From contig CANPXB010000002.1 in assembly GCA_947585595.1 (NCBI GenBank), forward strand, positions 30,137-94,136: a stretch of DNA of 64,000 bases. Direction: 5' to 3'. Within the stretch, counting starts at the first letter, position 1, and each line of letters starts with the position of its first letter. Made by a program: the position numbers and the translations under genes. Of the stretch, positions 55,154 to 64,000 are shown one piece after another. Under the pieces are notes generated by a model, which worked only from the letters and a program-made list of their open reading frames with translations, had not been told where the DNA came from and searched no databases. The stretch comes from an uncultured Bacilli bacterium. GTDB taxonomy: Bacteria; Bacillota_I; Bacilli_A; RF39; UBA660.

Positions 55154-57310
55154 ATGTACGAAGATAACAATTATACTTATAAAGTAGGTCTTAATTGGAA
55201 AGATATCTTAATTAAAATAGTAATGTTAATTCTATTTATTATCTTATTATTATGGTTATTCCCAAGACCTAACTTAGATGTCTTCTATGATAATGTTTAT
55301 AATAATAATATAAACGCTATGAAAGATGCAGCTAAGAGTTATTATACAGTTGATAAATTACCTAATAATGTTGGTGAACAAACTTCAATGACATTAAAAG
55401 AAATGTTTGATAACCACTTACTTATAAGATTCACTGATAAAGATGGTGAAACTTGTGATGAAACATCAAGTAGAGTTGAATTATCAAAAATATCTGATGA
55501 AGAATATGCTTTAAAAGTTCAACTTAATTGTGGTGATCAAAAAGATTATATTCTAGAAACAATTGGATGTACTTCTGTTTGTAAAAATGGAAACTGTACT
55601 ACTCAAATAGTTGATAGTAATAATAATCAAACAAATAATAACAATAATACTAATACAAATGACAATGATAATAATAATGATGAAGATATAGCAAGTTCTC
55701 CTAACGTTGATAAAGACGGTAATGTAGTTGATGACTTACTATATAAAACAACTTATTATCAACATAAAAAAGCTGTAACAACTACTAAAAAAGTTTATAC
55801 ATGTCCTAGTGGATATAAATTAAATGGTACTAAGTGTACTAAAGGAACTACTGGTGCTACTATCGATGCAACTCCAGTATATAACCCAGATCAAACTATC
55901 GTAGTTGATGCTAAAGTAGTTACTGAAGGTCAAAAAGAATATGTTAATCCAGTTAAAACAAAGGTAAGAACTGATTATACTTGTCCTACTGGATATACAT
56001 TAAATGGATCTTATTGTATTAAATATATTGATGCTACAGAACATCAAGGAGGTAACTCTTATACTTGTCCTAGTGGCTTTACTCAAAACGGTACTAAATG
56101 TACTAAATCATATACTGCTACTTATGTAGCTGGTGGTACAAGTTATACTTGTCCTAGTGGTGGTACATTAAATGGTACTAAGTGTACAATAACGCAAAAT
56201 GCTAGTGCTTCAACTACATACACTTGTCCTTCTGGATATTCTAAGAATGGTTCTAGTTGTTATAAAGTTTATAACGCTAGTTCTTCAACTAAATATAGTT
56301 GTCCTAATGGTGGTTCATTAAGTGGTACTAAGTGTGTTTCATCAAGTAGTTATAATGCAACTCCTAGTACATCATATAGTGGATGGAGAGTTGCAGGAAC
56401 TAGATATTATACTTCAGCAAATCAAGCATATACTGGTACTACATCTAAATTAGTTTATGCTGGTGCCGTTTCTGGTGCTGTATGTGGTTCACCTTGTGGT
56501 AATAAAGGCATTTGGTATAAATACACATATTACACACAAAGTGCTTCAACTAAATATAGTTGCCCTAACGGTGGTTCATTAAGTGGTACTAAGTGTGTTA
56601 AATCAAGTAGCTATAATGCTGTAGCTAATACTACATATAGTTGCCCTAGTGGTGGAACTAGAAGTGGTAATACTTGTACATTAACTGCTACTGCTACTGC
56701 AAATACTACTTATAGTTGTCCTGCTGGATATACTAAGAATGGTTCTAGTTGTGTCAGAACATATGATGCATCTAAAAATACTGGTGCTGGTCAATATACT
56801 TGTCCTAGTGGAGGTACATTAAGTGGTACAACTTGTACAATTACTCAAGATGCTACATTAGTACCTGGTGGTAAAACATATACTTGTCCTACTGGATATA
56901 CACTAAGTGGAAATAAATGTTTATATCAAATTAGTGCTACTCCTACAGATATATATGATTATACTTGTCCTACTGGCTATACAGCTGAAGGTACTGGTGT
57001 TAATACTAAGTGTTATAGAATAGCAACTACTACTAAATACTATTGTGAAGATAGTAGTGCTACATTAAATGGTACTAAATGTACTAAAGTTGTAAAAGGT
57101 TCTGTTAAATACTACACTTGTCCTACAGATTATGCTGTAAATGGTGATAAATGTGTTAAGAGATCAACTATTACAATTGATGCTACAGTAACAACTAAGA
57201 AAACTACTTCATATAAATATAAATGGAGTAAGAATTCATACTTAGAAGGCTGGACATTTACAGGTAAAACAAAAGTTGTAACAGAAAAATATACAGCTGG
57301 TCAAAAATAA
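55154..57310 (+). CDS. Cys-rich repeat surface protein with N-terminal membrane anchor
   Basis: This protein of about 718 residues has a membrane helix near residues 14-36 and a pilin-like segment (VYNNNINAMKDAAKSYY). An Asn-rich linker follows, then about twelve imperfect repeats of the form YTCPSGYxxNGxxC from about residue 215 to the end. Each repeat has two cysteines and could be a small disulfide-linked module. Two repeats (DNA at 56283-56356 and 56543-56620) are nearly identical, pointing to recent duplication or gene conversion. An adhesin or scaffold role is likely but unproven. It is the second gene of the unit after the J-domain-like protein. Confidence 0.65.
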   Translation: MYEDNNYTYKVGLNWKDILIKIVMLILFIILLLWLFPRPNLDVFYDNVYNNNINAMKDAAKSYYTVDKLPNNVGEQTSMTLKEMFDNHLLIRFTDKDGETCDETSSRVELSKISDEEYALKVQLNCGDQKDYILETIGCTSVCKNGNCTTQIVDSNNNQTNNNNNTNTNDNDNNNDEDIASSPNVDKDGNVVDDLLYKTTYYQHKKAVTTTKKVYTCPSGYKLNGTKCTKGTTGATIDATPVYNPDQTIVVDAKVVTEGQKEYVNPVKTKVRTDYTCPTGYTLNGSYCIKYIDATEHQGGNSYTCPSGFTQNGTKCTKSYTATYVAGGTSYTCPSGGTLNGTKCTITQNASASTTYTCPSGYSKNGSSCYKVYNASSSTKYSCPNGGSLSGTKCVSSSSYNATPSTSYSGWRVAGTRYYTSANQAYTGTTSKLVYAGAVSGAVCGSPCGNKGIWYKYTYYTQSASTKYSCPNGGSLSGTKCVKSSSYNAVANTTYSCPSGGTRSGNTCTLTATATANTTYSCPAGYTKNGSSCVRTYDASKNTGAGQYTCPSGGTLSGTTCTITQDATLVPGGKTYTCPTGYTLSGNKCLYQISATPTDIYDYTCPTGYTAEGTGVNTKCYRIATTTKYYCEDSSATLNGTKCTKVVKGSVKYYTCPTDYAVNGDKCVKRSTITIDATVTTKKTTSYKYKWSKNSYLEGWTFTGKTKVVTEKYTAGQK

Positions 57311-57315
57311 TAATT

Positions 57316-57343
57316 AAGGCTTGATTAAATCAAGTCTTTTTTT
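57316..57343 (+). terminator. Terminator after the Cys-rich protein
   Basis: GGCTTGATT and AATCAAGTC pair with one G-T pair and are followed by eight T. A separate hairpin (AAAAGATGA/TCATCTTTT, 57350-57374) ends the opposite gene. Confidence 0.8.
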
Positions 57344-57374
57344 TGCCACAAAAAAAGATGAATAATCATCTTTT

Positions 57375-57773
57375 CTACTTCTTTTTAGCTTTAGGTAAAT
57401 CAAAGTTATCTTCTTTCTCTTCTTTACTAGATTTCTTTTCTTCTTTACCTGTCTCTTTATTTTGTACTGATTCAAATCTCATATTAAATAACCACATAAA
57501 TACTAAGATTGCACATACAGCACTAATTAAATTAAATACCCAATAAAATATAGCATCAAATGTTTCACCAAAACCTGCAAATAATTGTAAGGTATCTTTA
57601 ATAAAATCTTGAAAAACAGCAATAGGTACATAAACAAAAGCTGATAAAACAATTAAACAAAATAGAATAACTGTGTTAACAAATAATTCTTTATACCCTA
57701 CTTTCATTAAATAACTAGCATATTTCTTTAAGGTTGGAAAAAAATTCTTAATTATTTCTTTTAATTTTTTCAT
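57375..57773 (-). CDS. Membrane protein of unknown function
   Basis: This 132-residue protein has two membrane helices (about 30-52 and 75-98), a basic N-terminus and a very charged C-terminal tail (Lys/Glu). No motif is recognised. It follows the 913-residue gene by 16 bases and is probably co-transcribed with it. Confidence 0.55.
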   Translation of the reverse strand: MKKLKEIIKNFFPTLKKYASYLMKVGYKELFVNTVILFCLIVLSAFVYVPIAVFQDFIKDTLQLFAGFGETFDAIFYWVFNLISAVCAILVFMWLFNMRFESVQNKETGKEEKKSSKEEKEDNFDLPKAKKK

Positions 57774-57789
57774 TTCACATCTCCTCTAT

Positions 57790-60528
57790 CTATTTTTTAT
57801 TTAATGGTTTTCCAATACTTCCTACGGATTTAACCACAATATTCTTTTTAGTTTGTCCACTATTAACATTCGTTGTAGGTTTAGGTGTTTCCACTTTTGG
57901 TGTTTCAACATTATTCACTGGACTATTTACTAAAGGTTCTTTCTTAACTGGAGCTGCACTTCCAATAGATCCAACTTTTTTAATAACTTTAACATTTTTA
58001 GGTTTTTGAGTATCTACTGGCTTAGGAGGTTCTTCAATAATTGTAGTTGGTTTAAAATCATCTAATGATAATGTTTGTTTTCCTTGAGTAGAAGTCGATG
58101 CCTTAGCTAAATCAACAAAACCATTTTTTTCCTTAGGCTTCTCCTCTACCTTAGGAGGTTCTTCTTTTATTTCTGGTTGATTCTCTTGAGTCTTTGGTTC
58201 TTCTTTAACTGGTACTTTAGAACTTTCTTTTACTGGTTCTTCTTTAATTTCATCTTTCTTCTCTTCTACTGGTGCCACAACTTCTTCTTGTTTTTCTTCT
58301 ACAATAGGCGTCACAGTAACTGCACTTTGTTCTTCAGTTGGTTGCTTATTTGGCTGTTCAACCGGAACCAGTTCAGTCACATCTACAGTAGTTGCTTCTT
58401 TTGGTGGAACAACAACTTCAGTCTTAGATTCTTCTACTACTGGAGTATTCTCTGCTTTAGGTTCCTCAACCTTTTCTTCAGCTACAATTGGTGCACTTTC
58501 TAATTTAGGTTCTTCAACTTTCGCTTCCGTAACTACTGAAGCACTTTCTTCTTTTGGTACCTCTTCTTTTACTTCTGGAGTAACAGGTGTAGCAACTGAT
58601 GTAACTTGCTTAACTGGTTCTGGTTGAGCTTGAGCAGTTACAGTACTACTTACTGGAACTTCTTCACTCACTGGTAAAGTACTAACTAATGAGAACTTAC
58701 AGAAAACTGTTGAATAACTAAACTTAATATCATCAACATAACTAATATTTTCACTAACTTTAGGTTCTGTATAATATCTATTTACCTCAACTTTATTTTC
58801 ATCTTGATATATTGAAATATCTGCTTTATCAATTAATAAATCAAAAGTTACCATTTCCTTAATTTCCATTAAAGGAGAAGCACCTTTACTATACATATCA
58901 CCTAAATCAAAATAATAAGGGGAATATAGTACAGGTAAACGATCTTTAAGTAAACATATACCTATCATTGCATGAGACTCTTTAGCTTCATTTAACATTG
59001 TATTTAAATCATTAGTAACAGATATAAATTTTCTTTTTGCTAAATCATCTGCTTTATTAACTAAAGTATACATATTAAAATCACTCTTAATAGTCATCTT
59101 ATTATTAACATTTTTTAAATTAGCTAATTTCTTTACTAAAGAAGCAATATAAGTATCAAATGTTGTAAAATCAACATTACTAAATAGTGTTTGTTTAACA
59201 TTAGCATTTACTGGATCATCTATTCTTTTCTTAACATTTTCATAACATTCAGTTTTAATCTTAGATATACCTTTTATTGCATTAATTTTCTTTAAAATAT
59301 CTTTTAAAGGTGCTTGATCAAAATTATCTACTTCTAAAATCGCATCAAACATCTTCGCAAATTTACTATTATTATATAAAACTAAAATACTTTGTTCTTC
59401 ACTATTTAATTTATCACGGTATTGGATAGCTAAATCAGATACAATATCATTTAATGGTAAACGACCTTTATTAATTGTTTCTTCATTAGCTTTAGTTGAA
59501 TATTTAATAGCTAAATCATCATAATTAGTATTTTGAAAAGCTTCTCTTAAATAATCAGAAGCATAATACAAATCTAATTTATCATATACTTCATATTTCT
59601 TATTAACTAAGGCCAGTCTTTCTTCAATAAAATTCTTAGACATATATTTACTTTCTTTACGACATTCCTCGTTAATCTTCTTAAATCTTCCAACTAAATC
59701 TATACCAAATAAAGGTTTTAATTCTTCTTTTAAACTTTCCATTAATTCAAGTTTCTTATCAACAACCTTTATTTCATTACGGATATCATTTTCTTCCTTT
59801 TGTGCTTCATAATACTTAGTATTTAACTCTAAGTTCATATTTAAGTCCCAAACTTGTTTAATAAAATCCTTTATTTCTTCTAAAGAAGGTCTTTCAGCAA
59901 TATACATATTATATTGATCTTTAAGAGTTGTTTCTAATACTTCATTAATACTACCTTTATCTAAAACATCAGGTAATAAAGTTAAATTTCTCTCTACTTT
60001 ATACTTATTATAAGTATCTACTTCTTTTTGTAAGTCAAAGTATTTAGATCTTAAGGTATTTTTTAAAGCAATTATCTTTTGTAAATACTGTAATTGTCTA
60101 GCTTTTATTTCATCATATACTAAAAGTAAATCTCCAGCTTCATATAATATTTGTGATACTTCATCCATTTGTTGTCTTTGACTTTCACGTAAATCAAAAT
60201 TATCTATATCAGCCATTTCGCCTTCAACCATAACTTTTTCATTACGTAAATATAATACTTTTGGCATCGAAGATTCATAGTTATCAAGAATCATTCTTAC
60301 ATTATAATTCTTACCATTACTTTTTAACCAACTTTGTTCTTTTAAAAATTCTTCTAAAGCTTCAATATTATCAAATATTTTAACTCTTTCAAGTAAACCA
60401 TATTCATCATCTATATAAGTATAACAAATACCTATATTTTCACCATTTTGATATATGTAAGGGTGGATAGATGTCGAGCTATACCCATACTTTTTCATTA
60501 ACTCTAAAACAGCATCAAAATCTAGCAT
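57790..60528 (-). CDS. Large cytoplasmic protein with coiled coil and Pro/Glu/Val-rich tail
   Basis: This protein of about 912 residues has an N-terminal domain (1-110), a long helical and coiled-coil stretch (about 115-500), a mixed domain (500-610) and a low-complexity tail of about 290 residues. The tail is rich in Pro, Glu, Lys and Val, with repeats such as EEPKxE and KVEEPK, and has two short VKSVGSIG-like motifs near the end. No signal peptide or membrane helix is seen. A role as a cytoskeletal or scaffold protein is possible. I recognise no family. Confidence 0.5.
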   Translation of the reverse strand: MLDFDAVLELMKKYGYSSTSIHPYIYQNGENIGICYTYIDDEYGLLERVKIFDNIEALEEFLKEQSWLKSNGKNYNVRMILDNYESSMPKVLYLRNEKVMVEGEMADIDNFDLRESQRQQMDEVSQILYEAGDLLLVYDEIKARQLQYLQKIIALKNTLRSKYFDLQKEVDTYNKYKVERNLTLLPDVLDKGSINEVLETTLKDQYNMYIAERPSLEEIKDFIKQVWDLNMNLELNTKYYEAQKEENDIRNEIKVVDKKLELMESLKEELKPLFGIDLVGRFKKINEECRKESKYMSKNFIEERLALVNKKYEVYDKLDLYYASDYLREAFQNTNYDDLAIKYSTKANEETINKGRLPLNDIVSDLAIQYRDKLNSEEQSILVLYNNSKFAKMFDAILEVDNFDQAPLKDILKKINAIKGISKIKTECYENVKKRIDDPVNANVKQTLFSNVDFTTFDTYIASLVKKLANLKNVNNKMTIKSDFNMYTLVNKADDLAKRKFISVTNDLNTMLNEAKESHAMIGICLLKDRLPVLYSPYYFDLGDMYSKGASPLMEIKEMVTFDLLIDKADISIYQDENKVEVNRYYTEPKVSENISYVDDIKFSYSTVFCKFSLVSTLPVSEEVPVSSTVTAQAQPEPVKQVTSVATPVTPEVKEEVPKEESASVVTEAKVEEPKLESAPIVAEEKVEEPKAENTPVVEESKTEVVVPPKEATTVDVTELVPVEQPNKQPTEEQSAVTVTPIVEEKQEEVVAPVEEKKDEIKEEPVKESSKVPVKEEPKTQENQPEIKEEPPKVEEKPKEKNGFVDLAKASTSTQGKQTLSLDDFKPTTIIEEPPKPVDTQKPKNVKVIKKVGSIGSAAPVKKEPLVNSPVNNVETPKVETPKPTTNVNSGQTKKNIVVKSVGSIGKPLNKK

Positions 60529-60644
60529 CAAGCACCCTCCTTATTATTCAAAATAATTATACCACATAAAATATTATAAAATACAACTTATTGCTAAATA
60601 TCTTTACAATGTTGTATAATAACAATAATGAAAGAGGTCTTAAA

Positions 60645-61316
60645 ATGGAAATCAAAGTTAAATCATATTCATCACAATCATCATTAATTAGTTCAATTAT
60701 TTACTTTATAATTGGTGCTATATTATTTAGTAGAGCTGAAGAAGTAGTAAAATTCTTATCTATTTCTGTCGGTGTTATTTTAGGAGTTGTTTCTGTAATA
60801 AATTTTGTTCTTTATTTTTTAAATAGAAGAAATCCTGAAAAATCAAGTAAAAAATCTTTATTATTTGGTTTTGTTGCCTTAATCTTTGCTTTAGTATTTA
60901 TTCTATGTTCTGCAGCAATAGAACAATTTATTAGATTTATAATTGGTGCATGGATCTTATTTACAGGTATTATTAGATTTATTAATGCTTTATCAATCAA
61001 TCCTAAAAATGGTAAATTCTTACCACTATTAATTGTTTCACTATTATTAATAGCTACTGGTATTTATTCAATAGTTGTTGGAGATGTTGTCTTAACTACA
61101 GTTGGTATTATTATGATGGTCTATGCCGTCTTAGAAATTATTGGTTATATTTTCTATACTAAAGATAAAACTGAGCCAGAAGTTGAAGGTACAACTACAT
61201 TAATTGTTCCCGATGAACCAGTTGATATTACAGAAGATAAAAAAAAAGTCAAAGATGTTAAATCTAAAGACGTTAAAGAAAAGAAAAAGAAATCTAAAAA
61301 AAAGAAGGATGAGTAA
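60645..61316 (+). CDS. DUF308-like membrane protein
   Basis: The product of 223 residues has six membrane helices in three pairs, with LLFGFVALIFALVFILCS and RFIIGAWILFTGIIRFINAL. The pattern is that of DUF308 (HdeD-like) repeats. A lysine-rich cytoplasmic tail follows (KKKSKKKKDE at the end). Function is unknown. ATG at 60645 is used because GAGGTC precedes it; the in-frame ATG at 60591 has no site. Confidence 0.7.
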   Translation: MEIKVKSYSSQSSLISSIIYFIIGAILFSRAEEVVKFLSISVGVILGVVSVINFVLYFLNRRNPEKSSKKSLLFGFVALIFALVFILCSAAIEQFIRFIIGAWILFTGIIRFINALSINPKNGKFLPLLIVSLLLIATGIYSIVVGDVVLTTVGIIMMVYAVLEIIGYIFYTKDKTEPEVEGTTTLIVPDEPVDITEDKKKVKDVKSKDVKEKKKKSKKKKDE

Positions 61317-61331
61317 TTTAAACTCACCCTT

Positions 61332-61913
61332 TTATTTTACCCATTCATAATTTTCTAATAAGACATCTTTACGATATCCTGAACTATCAACAAAATTATT
61401 TAAATCTTTAATAGCCATTTCCACAACACTAATATAAGCATTAGATGTTAATTCATTATTATCTTTATCAACACATTTATCTAACTCATCTAAGATTGTT
61501 CCTTTAGTTGTACAAGTATAATCAGTACTCTTATATCCAGCTAATGCTTTAGCAGTTGTATTAAAAGTAATCTTATCATCATCAGGAATATGTTTAATAT
61601 CTAAATTATAAGCTTCCGAAGTAATTATAAATTCAAATCCATTATTTTGCCTTATAAACATTGAAGTACTAGCATCACTTTTTAATGTACAAGTACCACC
61701 ATTTTGATGAATCATTTCACAACTATATCCATTCGCTTCCATATATTCTCTTAAATAAGAAAAATTAACATTATCATCAACACTTTCTTTTCGATTGCTA
61801 AGAATTATAAATACTATGGCAATAGCAAAAACTGCAATTACAAAATAAATAACTTTTTGAAAAAACTCTATTCTTTGAGCTCGACCATATATTCTAGTTC
61901 CCTTGTTATTCAT
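61332..61913 (-). CDS. Membrane-anchored protein of unknown function
   Basis: This 193-residue protein has a basic N-terminus, one membrane helix (about 20-41) and an outer domain with four cysteines arranged as two likely disulfides (YSCEMIHQNGGTC and YTCTTKG...DKC). No family is recognised. It is encoded downstream of gmk, separated from it by a terminator. Confidence 0.55.
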   Translation of the reverse strand: MNNKGTRIYGRAQRIEFFQKVIYFVIAVFAIAIVFIILSNRKESVDDNVNFSYLREYMEANGYSCEMIHQNGGTCTLKSDASTSMFIRQNNGFEFIITSEAYNLDIKHIPDDDKITFNTTAKALAGYKSTDYTCTTKGTILDELDKCVDKDNNELTSNAYISVVEMAIKDLNNFVDSSGYRKDVLLENYEWVK

Positions 61914-61959
61914 CTAGCCATCTCCTATTTTACTATTAATATCATAACATAAAACCCAG

Positions 61960-61982
61960 AAAAAAAGAATGAATTCTCATTC
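61960..61982 (-). terminator. Terminator of gmk
   Basis: AGAATGA-ATTC-TCATTCT at the gmk stop codon is followed by a T run on the minus strand. Confidence 0.8.
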
Positions 61983-62659
61983 TATATTTTAATATCTTCA
62001 TTAACAAATTCTTTATCATCCATTAATAATTCATGGATTTCTTCTTCTGTTGTATTTAAGAATACTTCTTCAATACGATCAACACGACATTTTTCAGCTT
62101 TAATAATCGCTTCTACTTTATCTATTGCATCTTCTAATTTATCATTGACTACAACATAGTTATATTTTGTAACTTCATTGACTTCTTTATATGCTGTATG
62201 GAATCTTTCTAATATCTTTTCTTTAGAATCAGTTCCACGTTTTTTAAGTCTTCTAACCATTTCTTGTAAAGATGGTGGCATTATAAAGATAAATAAAGCT
62301 TCTGGTATTAATTTCTTAATATTACTAGCTCCTTCTATCTCTACTTCTAATATTACATCTATTCCTTTATTTAATTTATCACTAATAAATTCTTTAGGTG
62401 TACCATAATAATTACCAACATAATTAGTATATTCTAAGAAATAACCTTCTTTAATCTTTTGTTCGAATTCTTCTTTTGTAACAAAATTATAAGTAACACC
62501 TGGTATATCATTACTTCTTATTGGTCTTGTCGTAGTAGATACTGATAACCATCTATTCTTACTATCATTTTTAAGTAAGCCTTCAATAACGCTCCCTTTT
62601 CCACTACCACTTGGAGCTGAAATAACAATTAATGTTCCTTTATTCTTTTGTTTTATCAT
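61982..62659 (-). CDS. gmk: Guanylate kinase
   Basis: This 225-residue kinase has SAPSGSGKGSVIEGL (P-loop, residues 14-28), VSTTTRPIR for GMP binding, GVTYNFVTKEEF, and LEVEIEGASNIKK. It converts GMP to GDP with ATP. It is slightly longer than the usual 205-210, with an acidic C-terminal extension. It is the only gene between two terminator or gap regions, with an AAGGAGGG site before ATG. Confidence 0.95.
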   Translation of the reverse strand: MIKQKNKGTLIVISAPSGSGKGSVIEGLLKNDSKNRWLSVSTTTRPIRSNDIPGVTYNFVTKEEFEQKIKEGYFLEYTNYVGNYYGTPKEFISDKLNKGIDVILEVEIEGASNIKKLIPEALFIFIMPPSLQEMVRRLKKRGTDSKEKILERFHTAYKEVNEVTKYNYVVVNDKLEDAIDKVEAIIKAEKCRVDRIEEVFLNTTEEEIHELLMDDKEFVNEDIKI

Positions 62660-62743
62660 AAGTTCCCTCCTTAAATTTATTATATTATAACTATTAATTA
62701 TTTTACTATATATATTAGTTAATCCTCTATAACTTATAAATTA

Positions 62744-63220
62744 TTATCTTATAATATCTGCGACCATAATATTCATCTTGTTAATAAAATCATCTTTATT
62801 AACTTTAACTGAAACACCTATCTTACCACCACTAAAATAAATATTATCAAATAATAAACAAGTTTCATTAATTACTGTTTTAAACTGTTTCTTCATACCA
62901 ACTGGTGAACATCCACCATGAACATATCCAGTTAAAGGTAATAATTCTTTTAAAGGAATCATCTCTAAATCTTTTTCACCTACTACTTTAGCTCCCTTTT
63001 TTAAATCTAAATTATCATTTACAGGTACCATAAAAACATAATGTTCTTTACTCTTACCTACCGTAACTAAAGTCTTAAAAAACATATTTTCATCAACATT
63101 AAGTAAATGAGCAACACTCACTCCGTCTAAAGCTTCTTTAAGATCTAAAGAATAAACTTCATATTCAATCTTATTTGCTTCTAATATTCTCATTGCATTA
63201 GTTTTTACTTCTTTTGCCAT
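62744..63220 (-). CDS. ybaK: YbaK/EbsC-type aminoacyl-tRNA deacylase
   Basis: This 158-residue protein carries the YbaK pattern: EVYSLDLKEALDGVSVAHLL, FKTLVTVGKSKEHYVFMVPVNDNLDLKK with the conserved Lys, and GYVHGGCSPVGMKKQF near the C-terminus. Members hydrolyse Cys-tRNA(Pro) or similar mischarged tRNAs. The start overlaps the def gene end by 16 bases, so the two are translated together. Confidence 0.88.
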   Translation of the reverse strand: MAKEVKTNAMRILEANKIEYEVYSLDLKEALDGVSVAHLLNVDENMFFKTLVTVGKSKEHYVFMVPVNDNLDLKKGAKVVGEKDLEMIPLKELLPLTGYVHGGCSPVGMKKQFKTVINETCLLFDNIYFSGGKIGVSVKVNKDDFINKMNIMVADIIR

Positions 63221-63786
63221 TTCTTCTCCAATTCTAAGAACTCTCCATCTTTAGAAATTATTTCATAACCATGTGTCTTTCTAAATTCTTTTCGTTCTTC
63301 AGCTTCCATTACCTTTAATTCTAAAGCCTTATCCATATGTAGTATTCCATCTAAATGATCATATTCATGTGAAAATACTGTTGCCGAAAATCCTTTAAAA
63401 GTCTTTTGATGTTTCTTACCCTTTATATCAATATAATTAATTAAAACTTTATATGGTCTTAAAACTAAGCCCATATTATCTAAACAACTAGCACAAGCTT
63501 CCCAATACTTAGTTAAACCTTCTCTTTTAACAATAACTGGATTAATTACAACTTGTGCTTCATTCCAATCATCGTCATCGACTTTTTTTAAATCTGTATT
63601 TTTAATATATATAATTCTTTTATCTATCCCAAGTTGAATAGCTGCCATGGCAAAAACTCCATTATTTAAGCAATATTCTTCTAATATCTTTATATCTTCT
63701 ATAATATCATCTTTATCTATATCAACTAATCTACTTTTCTTTCTAAGCCAATCTAAGTCATTCTCAATAGTTTTAACCTCAACCAT
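63205..63786 (-). CDS. def: Peptide deformylase
   Basis: This 193-residue enzyme has motif I as FAMAAIQLGI (usually GxGxAAxQ), motif II as WEACASCLDNMG with the metal-binding Cys, and motif III as HEYDHLDGI with HExxH. It removes the N-formyl group from new proteins using a divalent metal. The changed motif I and EACASC in place of EGCLS place it among the divergent type III-like forms. Activity is likely because the metal ligands are kept. Confidence 0.85.
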   Translation of the reverse strand: MVEVKTIENDLDWLRKKSRLVDIDKDDIIEDIKILEEYCLNNGVFAMAAIQLGIDKRIIYIKNTDLKKVDDDDWNEAQVVINPVIVKREGLTKYWEACASCLDNMGLVLRPYKVLINYIDIKGKKHQKTFKGFSATVFSHEYDHLDGILHMDKALELKVMEAEERKEFRKTHGYEIISKDGEFLELEKKWQKK

Positions 63787-63837
63787 AATGCACCTCTAAA
63801 TTTTACTTATTATAACATAAAAGATTAGAACAAAAGA

Positions 63838-63857
63838 AAAAATAGTATCTCTACTAT
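63838..63857 (-). terminator. Terminator of htpG
   Basis: AATAGTA and TACTATT pair at the stop codon, with a TTTTTTCTTTT tail on the minus strand. Confidence 0.75.
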
Positions 63858-64000
63858 TTCTCTTTAATTAAGTTATCACAGATTAAATTAGTTAATTCTG
63901 TTGGATTTTCAATAGGTAATCCTTCTATTAATCTCGCTTGATTATATAAAATCTTCGTATATTGAGCTAATTTATCTTTATCTTTCTTATATAAACTCTC
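63854..64000 (-). CDS. htpG: HtpG (Hsp90) C-terminal end, cut by window edge
   Basis: The last 48 codons and stop are visible. [20 protein letters not shown] is the conserved C-terminal helix of the HtpG dimerisation domain, and the chain ends DNLIKEK. The rest of the chaperone lies beyond the right edge. It probably follows the general Hsp90 role in folding. Confidence 0.85.
   Translation of the reverse strand, partial: ESLYKKDKDKLAQYTKILYNQARLIEGLPIENPTELTNLICDNLIKEK

Noticed and set aside
55800..57200. Repeats in the Cys-rich gene as a CRISPR array
   Set aside because: The repeats are irregular, in frame and encode a conserved peptide pattern; there are no unique spacers and no cas genes.

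Overview
The window is very AT-rich DNA (mostly A/T at third codon positions) with a Gram-positive style of expression: strong T-tailed hairpin terminators, TTGACA/TATAAT promoters and Shine-Dalgarno sites, often in a GGTGATT register. TGA acts as a stop codon (for example at the end of deoD). Gene content and the mucin-directed protease fit an uncultured, gut-type low-GC Bacillota of the Bacilli/Mycoplasmatota neighbourhood. That placement is inference and was not tested by phylogeny.

Layout. Positions 1-5.4 kb hold two near-identical XRE regulators and a four-gene Dlt-like acylation operon (adenylating enzyme, carrier protein, MBOAT acyltransferase, DltD-like protein, in A-C-B-D order). Positions 5.4-8.7 kb hold a small metallo-beta-lactamase-fold hydrolase, a secreted protein and a large serine recombinase. 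Positions 8.8-18.75 kb hold a NitT/TauT-type ABC transporter operon broken twice. Its substrate-binding gene lacks its 5' part next to the first recombinase. Its ATPase gene is split in frame by an 8,035-bp element bounded by a 13-bp direct repeat. That element carries its own serine recombinase and a two-gene cargo: a 1742-residue dockerin-bearing M60-type metallopeptidase, followed by a membrane-anchored protein with a cohesin-like domain. The pair looks like a self-contained cell-surface mucinase that moves as one unit.

Positions 18.8-19.03 kb hold a promoter with a perfect LexA-type box in its spacer, in front of a GC-rich, probably structured, terminator-bounded transcript of unknown family. 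Positions 19-25 kb hold zinc-ribbon and TPM membrane proteins, an operon of a SipW-like signal peptidase with two TasA-like secreted proteins, a bactoprenol-type glycosyltransferase and a YdjI-like SPFH protein. Positions 26-37.5 kb are mainly envelope proteins of unknown role, a secreted ComEC-like hydrolase, a CPBP protease, a LysM protein and tRNA-Cys.

Positions 37.7-39.4 kb hold purine salvage (deoD-add). Positions 39.4-41.6 kb hold a candidate type I toxin cassette, a zinc-peptidase-like protein and tRNA-Thr. Positions 41.7-50.9 kb hold an alcohol dehydrogenase, purA, dxs, a YetF-like protein and a regulator-led cluster of unknowns. Positions 51-53.5 kb hold a PD-(D/E)XK nuclease-like protein, a YefM-YoeB module with an operator inside its promoter, and tmRNA (ssrA). 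Positions 53.5-61.9 kb hold a degenerate J-domain protein, a Cys-rich repeat surface protein and further envelope proteins. The window ends in housekeeping genes: gmk, a ybaK-type deacylase, def and the 3' end of htpG.
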